40,712 bases of DNA from an uncultured Alphaproteobacteria bacterium (GTDB taxonomy: Bacteria > Pseudomonadota > Alphaproteobacteria > CAAHEQ01 > UBA3637), in the NCBI GenBank assembly GCA_937888725.1, contig CALARE010000062.1, positions 1 through 40,712 on the forward strand. Direction: 5' to 3'. The notes below the pieces were generated by a model that was not told the DNA's origin, did not search any database, and was given only the letters and a program-made list of their open reading frames with translations. The translations under genes were made by a program, and so were the position numbers. This document shows positions 25,418-34,451 of this stretch, piece by piece (positions within the stretch are counted from its first letter, which is position 1; every line of letters begins with the position of its first letter).

Positions 25418-25785
25418 TTTTTGATTTATAGATAAGAAAATACTTGATTTTTATAAAAAAAAAGTGTATAAAAAAGCGTCCCTTAAAAAAAGGGGCGTTT
25501 TATTTAACAATAACAAATTATATCACACATGTAAGGCGGCGTTGTTTGTAAAAAAAAATAAATGTTTTTAGTCATCATTTAAAAGGTATCTCTTTAAAAA
25601 TAAAAGACATTTCTTTTAACAGGAAAATCAAAGCATTTATCAAACAGCAAATAGACGCTTCCAGTGTAAAAAGAGAACTATTTTTGAGCCAAAGGCTTTA
25701 ATGCGTATGAATTAAAGTTATCATAAATAAACTCTTTTTATATCTTGCTTTACAGAGGTTTAACTGGAAAAAGAAAGGAAATATT
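25418..25785. other. rpsB upstream region
   Basis: About 370 bases without a gene. It holds a second hairpin with T-rich flank at about 25473-25503 (CGTCCCTT / AGGGGCG with one bulge) and an AT-rich leader before rpsB. A TTGAGC / TATGAA pair with 16-base spacing near 25684-25711 could be the rpsB promoter, but this is weak. No known S2 leader motif is recognised. Confidence 0.4.
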
Positions 25786-26547
25786 ATGTCACTTCCAACA
25801 ATTACAATTCGTCAATTAATTGAAAACGGTGTTCACTTTGGTCATAACGCTCGTAGATGGAACCCAAAAATGGGACCATATATCTATGGCGTTCGTGAAG
25901 GTGTTCATATCTTAGACTTGACACAAACACAACCAATGCTTCAACGTGCTTTAGAAGCTGTCCGCGATGTTGCTGCTAAAGGTGGCAAAATCTTATTCGT
26001 TGGCACAAAAATGCAAGCTCAAGAAGCTGTTGCTACAGCTGCAACACGTTGTGGTCAATTCTATGTCAACCACCGTTGGCTCGGCGGTATGCTCACAAAC
26101 TGGAAAACAATTTCTTCAAGCATCAAACGCTTAAAAGATATTGATTCAAAAACAGAAAAAGGCGAATTAAACGGCTTAACGAAGAAAGAAAAATTAAACA
26201 TTTCACGTGAACGTGAAAAATTGTTCGCTTCATTAGGTGGTATTCAAAACATGAATGGTCGTCCTGATTTAATCTTTGTGATTGACGCTCCAAAAGAAGA
26301 GCTTGCAATCAGCGAAGCTAAAAAATTAGGTATCCCTGTTGTTGCAATTTGTGACTCAAATGCAAACCCAGATGGCATCCAATTCCCAATCCCTGGTAAT
26401 GATGATGCTCTTCGTGCAATCAACCTTTATTGCGATTTAATCAGTGCTGCTGTCTTAGATGGTATGCAAGCTGAATTAAAAGCTGCTGGTGTTGATTTGG
26501 GTGCTGTTGTCAACCCTGTTGCAGAAACAGAAAGCACAAAAGCTTAA
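25786..26547 (+). CDS. rpsB: 30S ribosomal protein S2
   Basis: Structural component of the small ribosomal subunit, needed for S1 binding. The 253-residue protein has the S2 signatures: IRQLIENGVHFGHNARRWNP at the N-terminus, GGKILFVGTKMQAQEAV, VNHRWLGGMLTNWKT and the later DLIFVIDAPKEELAISEA and PVVAICDSNANPDGI. Length and motifs are normal. AAAGGAAAT precedes the ATG. It is the first gene of the conserved rpsB-tsf pair. Confidence 0.98.
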   Translation: MSLPTITIRQLIENGVHFGHNARRWNPKMGPYIYGVREGVHILDLTQTQPMLQRALEAVRDVAAKGGKILFVGTKMQAQEAVATAATRCGQFYVNHRWLGGMLTNWKTISSSIKRLKDIDSKTEKGELNGLTKKEKLNISREREKLFASLGGIQNMNGRPDLIFVIDAPKEELAISEAKKLGIPVVAICDSNANPDGIQFPIPGNDDALRAINLYCDLISAAVLDGMQAELKAAGVDLGAVVNPVAETESTKA

Positions 26548-26561
26548 GGCTTTTTTATCAT

Positions 26562-26595
26562 CGGAGGGTGGAAACGCCCTCCCCTTACTTTTTAT
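26562..26595 (+). terminator. Hairpin between rpsB and tsf
   Basis: GGAGGG / CCCTCC stem with a GGAAAC-type loop and T-rich tail, in the 74-base gap. Likely a partial terminator that sets the ratio of the two products, as seen in other rpsB-tsf operons. Confidence 0.6.
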
Positions 26596-26621
26596 TTTAA
26601 TTTTTATTTAAGGAGCAAAAA

Positions 26622-27539
26622 ATGGCAGAAATTACAGCAGCATTGGTCAAAGAACTGCGTGAAAAAACTGGCGCTGGTATGATGGAATGTAAAAAAGCAT
26701 TATCCGAAACTGGCGGTGATTTAGAAGGTGCAATTGACTTTTTAAGAAAAAAAGGGCTCTCAGTTGCTGAGAAAAAAGCTGGTCGTATCGCCTCTCAAGG
26801 GTTGGTCGGCGTTGTGGTCGAAGGTAATAAAGGGGCTATCGTTGAATTAAACTCTGAAACTGACTTTGTCGCTCGTAACGCAGAATTCCAAGCTATGCTT
26901 TCAAAAATGCTTGGGGCTGCTTTGGCAACAAATGGTGATGTTGAAGCTATGAAAAATGAAACAGCTGATGGAAAAACAATGGCTGATACATTAACAGAAC
27001 TCATCGCTAAAATTGGTGAAAATATGAGCTTGCGTCGTGCAGCAGCTGTGTCTGTTGAAAACGGTGTTGTCGTTCCATATATGCACACTGCAGTTGTTCC
27101 TAACCAAGGAAAAATCGGCGTTCTCGTTGCTCTTGAAAGCACAGCTGATAAAGGTGCTTTGGCAGATCTTGGCAAAAAAATTGCTATGCACATTGCCGCT
27201 TCTTCACCTCGTTTCTTAAGTGTTCAAGATGTTGATGCTGATACACTTGCTCATGAAAAATCAATCTATGAAGAACAAGCTAAAGCAAGTGGTAAACCCG
27301 CTAACATCATCGAAAAAATGGTTGAAGGTCGTATCCGTAAATTCCATGAAGAAGTTGTCCTTTTGGAACAAGCTTTCATTATGGATCCAGACAAAAAAAT
27401 CAAAGATGTTGTTGCAGCTGCCGCTAAAGAACTTGGCACAGATGTTCAATTAACAAGCTATGTCCGTTTTGCTTTGGGCGAAGGTTTGGAAAAGAAGAAT
27501 GAAGATTTTGCAGCTGAAGTTGCAAGTTGCATGAAATAA
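26622..27539 (+). CDS. tsf: Elongation factor Ts
   Basis: Guanine-nucleotide exchange factor for EF-Tu. The N-terminal domain carries ALVKELREKTGAGMMECKKA and GDLEGAIDFLRKKG, and the core motif ELNSETDFVARNAEF is the EF-Tu contact region with the Thr-Asp-Phe-Val signature. The 305 residues include both core repeats and the helical coil (KIKDVVAAAAKELG). AAGGAG lies seven bases before the ATG. Codon use is visibly tuned (GGT, GCT), unlike the orphan genes around it. Confidence 0.98.
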   Translation: MAEITAALVKELREKTGAGMMECKKALSETGGDLEGAIDFLRKKGLSVAEKKAGRIASQGLVGVVVEGNKGAIVELNSETDFVARNAEFQAMLSKMLGAALATNGDVEAMKNETADGKTMADTLTELIAKIGENMSLRRAAAVSVENGVVVPYMHTAVVPNQGKIGVLVALESTADKGALADLGKKIAMHIAASSPRFLSVQDVDADTLAHEKSIYEEQAKASGKPANIIEKMVEGRIRKFHEEVVLLEQAFIMDPDKKIKDVVAAAAKELGTDVQLTSYVRFALGEGLEKKNEDFAAEVASCMK

Positions 27540-27558
27540 TCTATGACAGCCCGAGCGA

Positions 27559-27591
27559 CACAGCGTTAAAAGCTGACGCTCTAAATGTCAA
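27559..27591. repeat. 33-bp dispersed repeat, copy 1
   Basis: CACAGCGTTAAAAGCTGACG and the following 13 bases recur exactly at 27821-27853. The core AGCGT...ACGCT can form a small hairpin. Confidence 0.85.
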
Positions 27592-27598
27592 CTATAAC

Positions 27599-27670
27599 AA
27601 AAATCGCTGAGTTTAAGTACTTTTGGCTATCGCCATTTTGTCCGTACTAGGCACTCAGCGATTTTTATTT
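27599..27670 (+). terminator. tsf terminator, extended hairpin
   Basis: AAATCGCTGAGT / ACTCAGCGATTT stem flanking a 39-base branch that itself pairs (AGTAC / GTACT), followed by a T run. Longer than a standard terminator. Confidence 0.8.
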
Positions 27671-27820
27671 ATATTTTACAATTTATAGCTTGCTTTTAAC
27701 ATGGAAACAAACATCTGTGGTTATCGAAGCTAATCTCATGTACGTCTTTGCACACCACGATTGGCTTTTTTTTGCTATGTGCCTCTTTAAAACACCTTAT
27801 TTACCATCCATCCTTAAGAG

Positions 27821-27853
27821 CACAGCGTTAAAAGCTGACGCTCTAAATGTCAA
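27821..27853. repeat. 33-bp dispersed repeat, copy 2
   Basis: Exact partner of 27559-27591, 262 bases downstream. Confidence 0.85.
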
Positions 27854-27884
27854 TGATGACAAAACAATCGTTATCTGGTAAGGT

Positions 27885-27962
27885 GTGGATGTGCCACCGC
27901 AATGGTGGGTGAGCTGGCGGGATGTGGATGAGCCACCGCAATGGTGGGTGAGCTGGCGGGGT
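27885..27962. repeat. 39-bp tandem repeat, two copies
   Basis: Two 39-bp units, nearly identical, start with GTGGATG and contain CCACC GCAAT GGTGG, a short hairpin; a partial third unit (GTGGTGGCG) follows. They are markedly GC-richer than the surroundings. Unit length is a multiple of three, but no start or ribosome site is associated. Confidence 0.85.
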
Positions 27963-28673
27963 GTGGTGGCGTATGACTTCACAAAAAAAACAAGGGGGTA
28001 TCAAAAAACCTTATACACAACGCTAAACGAGCCATATTGAATAATATGCTTGGGTTAAAAGTAATCTAAATAGCAGGTTAAACAAGCATAATATTAACCG
28101 ACATAAATAGTCAAAAAATCTTATAACCTCTTGTTTAGAAAGGTCGCTAGCCAGAGCTGAATACCGCCCTTCCCTCCTTAAATAAATGAGAAAGAGATAT
28201 GATGAAAAGGAGATATCATTGTTCGTGCCAGATTAATAAAAGGCAGGATATAAATCTAGTGTTTGAAAAATGATAACAGCCACAAAAATCTGACAAAGAT
28301 TCAAAAATGACTGTAGATTGTTAAGATAAACCATATACTAGAATCTAATAAGCAGGTCGCGGTCTTATAAAAAACAAGCCATTGGGCGTTACAAAAAATA
28401 AGCAAGTGGAAATGATAAACAACGGGTAATTTGAATATAAAATAATGATATTTTATGTTTTAAGCATCCATTAAAATTTGCATAAAAAAGCTTTAAAGTC
28501 CTTTATTTTCAAAGGCTAAATTTATTTTTTACAATATTTTACATCGATTTTCAGGCAAATCTTTTTATCTTTTTGTATAAATACACAAAGATTTTATTTA
28601 AAAACATCCGAAAAACCGTTTATCAAATTGAGCACGAACAGCTTATTCCATTTTGCATAACCAAAGGCAAAAA

Positions 28674-31600
28674 CTAACCTGTCTTTCTAGACTTATCTTG
28701 TTGAACAAGGGGTCTTTCATCAACCGCCTGTGTGATATCATGCCCTTGATGCGTCAATGATGTTGTAGCTGATACAGATTCAGGTGGGGACATATCTTTA
28801 TTTTTAGGCTGATTCTGAACCAATTCCCCCCCATTTTCAGCAGAGACAACGACACCATCAGTTGTGTTTAAAGCTTTATCTGCTTGTTCTGGTTTTACCG
28901 TAATCGTCAAACCATCAGATGATGTTTGCGTTTCTTGCAACGCAGGAGCATTTGTTGCCGTTATGGTTACCCCGTCCCCTGTTGATGCAATTGCTTGGTT
29001 TGGTTTATCATTAAAACAAAGGGCAAATTCTTGTATCAGGTCTGGATGCGACGCCCGTAAATGTGCCTCTAAAACTTTAAAACTTTCTATATCTGCTTCT
29101 TTTAAATAGGTTAATGTTTCAATTTTTTGTTCTTTTTGCCCAGCAGAACCCTCTGTTTGTCTTAACCTTGCAACAATATCTTGCAACAGTTCTCCATTTT
29201 TTGTACGGTGCCACTCAGGCAAATAAATTTCTAAGTCTTGTGCCAACTGCGGATTATCCATTGACATTTGCACGGCAAGTTTTGTCATAACAGCGGGATT
29301 ATTCTTTTGCAAAGAGCTGAGGAAATTTTTTTTATCCCTTAAACTTATTTTTTCATCTTTTAACAATGGGAAATCTATCCAATTTTGTGTAACCGCAACT
29401 GTATTTGTTGAATCTATTTGAGGTAAGCCATTTGTTGGCGTGGCGAAGTCTTCCTCTTGATTAAAAAGTATTGGCTTTGCCTCACTTGAAGATGTAATCG
29501 CATCAACAGGTTGTGGGATTAAATCTTGCGTTGCTTGTGAATCAGATTGCTGGGTTTTTTGTGGGGTTGATTGAGCTATATCTGCAACTGATGATGTTTC
29601 ACTTTCAGGTACTTCACTTTCAGGTACATTATATGCCAAAACATCCCAAACACCTGTCTTTTCAAAATGATTTTCATTAATATACATTGAAAACCGTTGA
29701 TAACGAACAGGATCTTGTTGTTTTAAAACAGCTAATTTTTTTTGAACCTCTTGAGATGATTGACCATATGTATCTAACATATGATATACCGTTTCAAAAT
29801 CAATATCCCTATTCAACAAACAAAGCATAACAATCTCATCTTGCACCTGTTTAGGCTGAACCATTAAAAGCGGGTCGTGAATAATCTCATTTAACAGAGT
29901 AGCGGATGTGATCCGAGTATCTGGAGTAAGTTCTCTTGTTATATCTCTTATAACAATTGGATTTGCATCTAATTGATTTAAGATTTCTTGTTTTTTTTCA
30001 AACGGGATATCAGGATTTAACAATTTGTTCTTGAGCATATGTGCCCAATCTAAAGCAGTCTGTCTATTCCCATAAAGCATCTGATATACCTGTACTGGAG
30101 CAATTTCTTTTAAATACACCATATCAATATTGTTCCCATCCGCAACATACATGTACATTGAAATAAAACGCTGATCATCCCCATATTCTTTATGGTAGCG
30201 TTTATTTTTTAATTGTCCCAAATCATCAACTTCCCACTTGTAAGTCATCGCTTGGTAAATTTGGGCTAACCGCTTGTCCTTTTGAGCCAACGCATTAACA
30301 ATTTGGTTATAAATTGTGGGGTTTCTTTTTTCCAATGCTTTAAATTTTAAAAGCGGTTCGTGCCCTGCAAATGAGGCAAGAGCTTGTTCCACCTTTTTAA
30401 CAGCTAAATGTGTGGGGACATTCACACCTCTTTCATACAAATTCCAAAAGCCATCAGCACGAGCGGGATTTTCCCTTTCTAACCGTTTCCACGCATCTTC
30501 AAATTCTTTTGGTGAAAGAGCGTTTAAAAACTTTATATTTTCATCAGTCATAAAACCCATTGCTCTTACAAATCGTTCATAAATAAGGGTATTTTTATCT
30601 GCCACAAAGTTAAGTGGATCCTCATTTTCAGGTTCAGGCAAAGGAGGCGTCTCATCTTTTGGTGCCGCTGTTTCAGCCGTTGGCTCAATTTGCAAGGGAG
30701 CTTTTGATTGATCATTTTTTGACTGGTTTAATATCTGTTTAACGCGATCATCAAAAGCAACATTCCTTTCTCGTAAATTTTCAAATTCAGTTGGATACTT
30801 TTCTTGCAAATAAGTGACAACCTCTTTCAATTTAGCAAGAGATAATTTATCCTCTCTTAATAAAAAATCCCTTAATTTTGAATAATCACCCGTTTTGGCG
30901 AATAAAGTGAACAAATCTTGTGCCACAAGTTTAAAGTCAGCAGATACCCTTTCTCCTTTGGGTAAGAGTTTTTCAAATTCTGATAAAAAGGTGCTATATT
31001 TCCCATCAACAAGTTGTTCAGCAAAACGAGACTCTATTTCTTCTATAACCTGACTTTTTTGATTATACTTTGAGGTTTTGATAAATTCGAGTACAGGTTT
31101 TAAATCCCCCGTTTCTAAATAGGTAGAAAAACGGCTTAGAACACCCGTTTCAAAAACATAAAAATCGTTAAGGTAATGTTCTTGAGCCTCAGCACCTAAT
31201 CCAGACACTGATGAAAGCATTTCAGCCATTTGTTCCCCAGAGATAGATGGTGTTTGGCTGACCATATTTTTTGAAACAATAATAAAATCCCCCTTTATCT
31301 CAGCTGGGATTGTTTTATCCGCTAAAAAAGCTTTGGCTTTTGTGATATCACCAGCCTTAATCCCCGCCATTGCCTCAACATAACGGGTTAATTGCCGATC
31401 TAACACAGGAGCGATCCGTCTAACTTCACTGACCAAGGCAGGGGTATTTTGATAAGCCTCATAAAACGAGGGACCAGTTACAACATTTCTTAAACACGTT
31501 TGTTTTGCCCGCTTAGATATTGTTTTATCTTGCAAATAAGCGACAAAAGGTTGAACATCACCATCCCATTTGACCGCATTAAAAAGGATGTTACCTTTTT

Positions 31601-32789
31601 CAATGTCAACACGTTCCTTTGCCATTTGGGGGAGAAGTCCACGTATCTGCTGTCTTACACTTTCCTCAGACTCATTTTCCATAAAAGACAACAGAACGCT
31701 AGGCTTACTCTCCGATACATTCAAAAGGACAGCTTGTTTGACCGCTTTGGGTATTGATTTATCCGTCAGATAATCGGCAAAAGCCTGACTTTTTGATGGA
31801 TCCTCAGCCAACGCTTGGAAAAGGGCTTCCCCCTTTGCAATCAGAGCCAAAGCCTCTTTATTCGCTGTTTGGGCACGGATATAGCTTTCTTCACACTCGG
31901 GGGAGAATTTTTCCCGTGCATAAGAGGCAATTTCCAATCCGTTTTGAGCATCTAATTTTGCCTCTTTAAATGCTTGAAGGAGTGCATTGTATTCTTTTGA
32001 AAGTGCGAATATATCTTTCTTTTTAAAATTTGGATCATAACCATATTTTTTTAAAATAGTATCAAGCGAACCAGCCAAAGACAATTCTTTATCAACAATG
32101 GCATAATACCTTGTATACAAAATTTGGGCAAGGACTGGATTTTGTGCTGAAAGCTCAGATAAAACCGTCTCAGGTTTATCGCCTTGTCGCTCCATGTAGT
32201 AAAGGTAAATAGCTGCTTTTTCAATATTTCGCTTAAGAACAGCAACCCTTTTATTCAAATCAATGGCGGTTTCTTTGTTCTTTTCCCCCTGATAAACAAC
32301 ATTTTCGTGAAATTCTTGCATCTCGTTGGTATCAGCGTTATAAACCATTGTATGAGAATCTAACATACCATTATCAATTAAAGCCTTTGTATCTTCCACA
32401 TTTTTGTATATCAAGCGGGCATCTTTTATGATAGATTCTTTAAATTGCTCTAAATAAAGCCTCTGCAACACATAAGGAGATTGCGAAGCATCCAATTCAG
32501 AACGCAAAAAATGAACCCATGATTTATCCTCAGACGTGCTCGGGCTTGTCAACACCAACCGCATTAAAACTTTTACATTCGATGGAATGGGATATTTAAC
32601 TTCCAGCTTTCTTAAATAAGGGGCAAATTCTGCGTCTTGGCTTAATGCTTGATACTCATTCGCAAGTGTTGCTAAATTTTTCACATCATCAGGCATAAAA
32701 TCAGATGCATCAGCAATATGAAATTTTGCCAATTCTTGCAAAACATAAATAGCCCTTTTTTCTTTTACCGTATCCTTTTTCGTAACCAT
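28674..32789 (-). CDS. Giant helical-repeat protein, 1371 residues, unknown function
   Basis: Nearly all alpha-helical, with no signal peptide, membrane segment or known catalytic motif. Repeating units of about 35-50 residues follow a loose pattern: 'L.DK.I....K...L......P'. Examples are YLTDKSIPKAVKQAVLLNV, YLQDKTISKRAKQTCLRNV, FLADKTIPAEIKGDFIIVS and LLKDEKISLRDKKNFLSSL. Many units then have 'NP.(V/L/I)...' helices, suggesting a long solenoid. The C-terminal 100 residues are disordered and hold three motifs at about 20-residue spacing: TGDGVTITA (1270), SSDGLTITV (1290), TTDGVVVSA (1309). The tail is basic (QQDKSRKTG). GAGGAA is 12 bases before the ATG. The neighbouring upstream gene encodes a shorter protein of the same make. 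Confidence 0.78.
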   Translation of the reverse strand: MVTKKDTVKEKRAIYVLQELAKFHIADASDFMPDDVKNLATLANEYQALSQDAEFAPYLRKLEVKYPIPSNVKVLMRLVLTSPSTSEDKSWVHFLRSELDASQSPYVLQRLYLEQFKESIIKDARLIYKNVEDTKALIDNGMLDSHTMVYNADTNEMQEFHENVVYQGEKNKETAIDLNKRVAVLKRNIEKAAIYLYYMERQGDKPETVLSELSAQNPVLAQILYTRYYAIVDKELSLAGSLDTILKKYGYDPNFKKKDIFALSKEYNALLQAFKEAKLDAQNGLEIASYAREKFSPECEESYIRAQTANKEALALIAKGEALFQALAEDPSKSQAFADYLTDKSIPKAVKQAVLLNVSESKPSVLLSFMENESEESVRQQIRGLLPQMAKERVDIEKGNILFNAVKWDGDVQPFVAYLQDKTISKRAKQTCLRNVVTGPSFYEAYQNTPALVSEVRRIAPVLDRQLTRYVEAMAGIKAGDITKAKAFLADKTIPAEIKGDFIIVSKNMVSQTPSISGEQMAEMLSSVSGLGAEAQEHYLNDFYVFETGVLSRFSTYLETGDLKPVLEFIKTSKYNQKSQVIEEIESRFAEQLVDGKYSTFLSEFEKLLPKGERVSADFKLVAQDLFTLFAKTGDYSKLRDFLLREDKLSLAKLKEVVTYLQEKYPTEFENLRERNVAFDDRVKQILNQSKNDQSKAPLQIEPTAETAAPKDETPPLPEPENEDPLNFVADKNTLIYERFVRAMGFMTDENIKFLNALSPKEFEDAWKRLERENPARADGFWNLYERGVNVPTHLAVKKVEQALASFAGHEPLLKFKALEKRNPTIYNQIVNALAQKDKRLAQIYQAMTYKWEVDDLGQLKNKRYHKEYGDDQRFISMYMYVADGNNIDMVYLKEIAPVQVYQMLYGNRQTALDWAHMLKNKLLNPDIPFEKKQEILNQLDANPIVIRDITRELTPDTRITSATLLNEIIHDPLLMVQPKQVQDEIVMLCLLNRDIDFETVYHMLDTYGQSSQEVQKKLAVLKQQDPVRYQRFSMYINENHFEKTGVWDVLAYNVPESEVPESETSSVADIAQSTPQKTQQSDSQATQDLIPQPVDAITSSSEAKPILFNQEEDFATPTNGLPQIDSTNTVAVTQNWIDFPLLKDEKISLRDKKNFLSSLQKNNPAVMTKLAVQMSMDNPQLAQDLEIYLPEWHRTKNGELLQDIVARLRQTEGSAGQKEQKIETLTYLKEADIESFKVLEAHLRASHPDLIQEFALCFNDKPNQAIASTGDGVTITATNAPALQETQTSSDGLTITVKPEQADKALNTTDGVVVSAENGGELVQNQPKNKDMSPPESVSATTSLTHQGHDITQAVDERPLVQQDKSRKTG

Positions 32790-32867
32790 CTTATCTAATT
32801 CCTCATCAATATTTTTTTATTATCTTACAAGAACTTTTTTTCAAAAATAGACCCTTGTAACATAAAA

Positions 32868-34301
32868 TTACCCCCGTCCTGACTGTTGTTTCAACACTGG
32901 TGTCGGATTGGGAAGATTTGACATACCCTCGCCCACCTGTTGCAACCGATTGTTAACTGCTTGATCTTGCCTGTTTATTGCTTGTTGACGAGAGGCAATT
33001 TCAACACCATCACCAACTAATTGTTGAATGTTTATATCAACACCATCCGTTTTAGCCTCTTTTCGCATTATTTCTTTAAAAAGGACAGGGTTTACCTTAA
33101 CCAAATAAGTCGTTAATTTTTTGTAAAATTCTGGATCCTTTTTTGCAACATCTTTCAAAAGATTGCGTTTTTCACTAAGAGAAAGGGATTGACGCCCCTG
33201 ACGTGATAATTTTTCAACAACAGTGCCAATCGTCGTTTTAACATGTTCACTATAAATATACTTCGGTGTGTATACGTTAAGAGCTTTTGCCATTTTGGGA
33301 GATCTTTGCATCATATCTTGAACAACCATTTGATAAAGTTTGGGATTGCTTTGTTCCAACTGTTTTAAAAATGCTTGTTTTTGAGGGATTTTTTTATCCG
33401 ATTGGACAAGATACAATTGAAGCATTCGTCTATCTTTTAAATAAGCGATATCTTCTAACCGCATTCCTAAATCTTGTAATCCAAATTTCTGAGATAAACG
33501 AGAATTAGCATTCACCAGCAACAGAGCAAGCTGTTGATAAACAAGCGGATTTTTAGTTTTTAAGCCCGCTAGCATCATCTGTTTTTCTTTATCTGTTTTT
33601 GTTTTATCAAACACGAGATTTAATGGCGTTTGAAGCTCTTTATTATTCAAAAATTCTTGTTTTAACTGTTTGTAAAGTGTTGGATTTTGTTGTGACAAGC
33701 GATCCATCATATATGATAAAGCGATAACCCCATCCTTAACCTCAACGTCTGATAAGAGTTGCTTTTTCTGTGAAAATTGGCGTTCTTGTTCTAAATATGC
33801 CATACGAGCTGCAAACAGCTCCTTCGCCTCATCTTTAATGGGTAAAGGCTTTTCTTGTAATTGTTGCAAGAGCTTGGGTTGTTTTTGTTGCAATTCTTGC
33901 ATTAAATCACAATAAACCAATGGTGCTTTTGCCTGTAAAAAAGAAAGGATTTCCCGTTTCTCACTTAAAGAAATAATCGGGTCATTTAGATAATCTTTAT
34001 ACGCCACGACTTGAACATCAAAAGTACCAATAAGGATGGCACTTGGATTTTTGCGATGATATCGCTCAATCACTTTAAATTGTTTAAAAAGTGTGGGATT
34101 TGATTTTTCAAAGGCGGTGCGTATTCTTTTATATAACTGGGGATTTGTATCTTTTAACCGCAAAAAATAGCCAATATGTTGAAAAGTGGTACGCCCTTTA
34201 AGTGCCTCCTCCAAAAAAGAGACATATTTGCGAATTGAAATTGGCTCCTTCACACGATAAAAAATTCTTAAAAAATCTACCCAGGTACGCTTTTTATACA
34301 T
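32868..34301 (-). CDS. Helical-repeat protein sharing modules with the 1371-residue neighbour
   Basis: 477 residues, upstream of and same strand as the 1371-residue gene (78-base gap), so probably cotranscribed. At least five repeats show the pattern 'S..EK..(I/L)L..L...NP.LY..L......NP.L': KDTNPQLYKRIRTAFEKSNP, SLSEKREILSFLQAKAPLVY, LSQQNPTLYKQLKQEF, LKTKNPLVYQQLALLL, EQSNPKLYQMVVQDMMQRSP and KKDPEFYKKLTTYLVKVNP. The tail holds TDGVDINI and GDGVEIAS, cognate to the DG motifs of its neighbour, then VGEGM, also found at the end of the 1186-residue protein, and a Gly/Arg finish (KQQSGRG). The ATG at 34301 follows AGAGGGGG; the frame is open to 34325 without a site. Function unknown. Confidence 0.78.
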   Translation of the reverse strand: MYKKRTWVDFLRIFYRVKEPISIRKYVSFLEEALKGRTTFQHIGYFLRLKDTNPQLYKRIRTAFEKSNPTLFKQFKVIERYHRKNPSAILIGTFDVQVVAYKDYLNDPIISLSEKREILSFLQAKAPLVYCDLMQELQQKQPKLLQQLQEKPLPIKDEAKELFAARMAYLEQERQFSQKKQLLSDVEVKDGVIALSYMMDRLSQQNPTLYKQLKQEFLNNKELQTPLNLVFDKTKTDKEKQMMLAGLKTKNPLVYQQLALLLVNANSRLSQKFGLQDLGMRLEDIAYLKDRRMLQLYLVQSDKKIPQKQAFLKQLEQSNPKLYQMVVQDMMQRSPKMAKALNVYTPKYIYSEHVKTTIGTVVEKLSRQGRQSLSLSEKRNLLKDVAKKDPEFYKKLTTYLVKVNPVLFKEIMRKEAKTDGVDINIQQLVGDGVEIASRQQAINRQDQAVNNRLQQVGEGMSNLPNPTPVLKQQSGRG

Positions 34302-34387
34302 TAATCCCCCTCTTTTGCTTAACACTCTTTTATTATATCATACTTTCGTTTTTTAGAGCAATATTTTTTTTAATTTTTCTTGATTTT

Positions 34388-34415
34388 TTGACAATTTTTT
34401 GATATAAAATAATAA
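34388..34415 (+). promoter_or_regulatory. Possible promoter for the seven-gene membrane operon
   Basis: TTGACA, 16 bases, TAATAA, about 35 bases before the first start. The -35 is perfect; the -10 is one of several AT-rich options. Confidence 0.45.
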
Positions 34416-34451
34416 TATTTTCTTTAAACAAAATAAAAAAGGTTATCAATC

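Larger units (their letters stand above)
27540..28673. other. 1.1-kb gene-free interval with repeats
   Basis: No credible gene on either strand. It contains the tsf terminator, two copies of a 33-bp word, a two-copy 39-bp GC-rich tandem, and then about 650 AT-rich bases (28000-28673) in which I see nothing. The last part lies beyond the stop of the 1371-residue gene, so it is between convergent units. Confidence 0.6.

Noticed and set aside
26795..27449. Several frames antisense to or overlapping tsf
   Set aside because: tsf is certain; its codon bias creates long accidental frames.
27690..27881. 63-residue plus-strand frame after tsf
   Set aside because: No ribosome site; it runs over the 33-bp repeat and has biased, non-coding composition.
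27885..27962. Possible CRISPR array
   Set aside because: The 39-bp units are directly adjacent with no spacers, and no cas gene is present.
27797..27982. Minus-strand frame with repeated RQLTHHCGG peptide
   Set aside because: It is the translation of the 39-bp tandem DNA repeat; no ribosome site, and the rest of the frame reads as noise.
6831..34301. A polymorphic toxin-immunity locus across the orphan genes
   Set aside because: No toxin domain, no small immunity-like gene paired with any orphan, and no delivery domain could be identified, so only separate hypotheses are reported.
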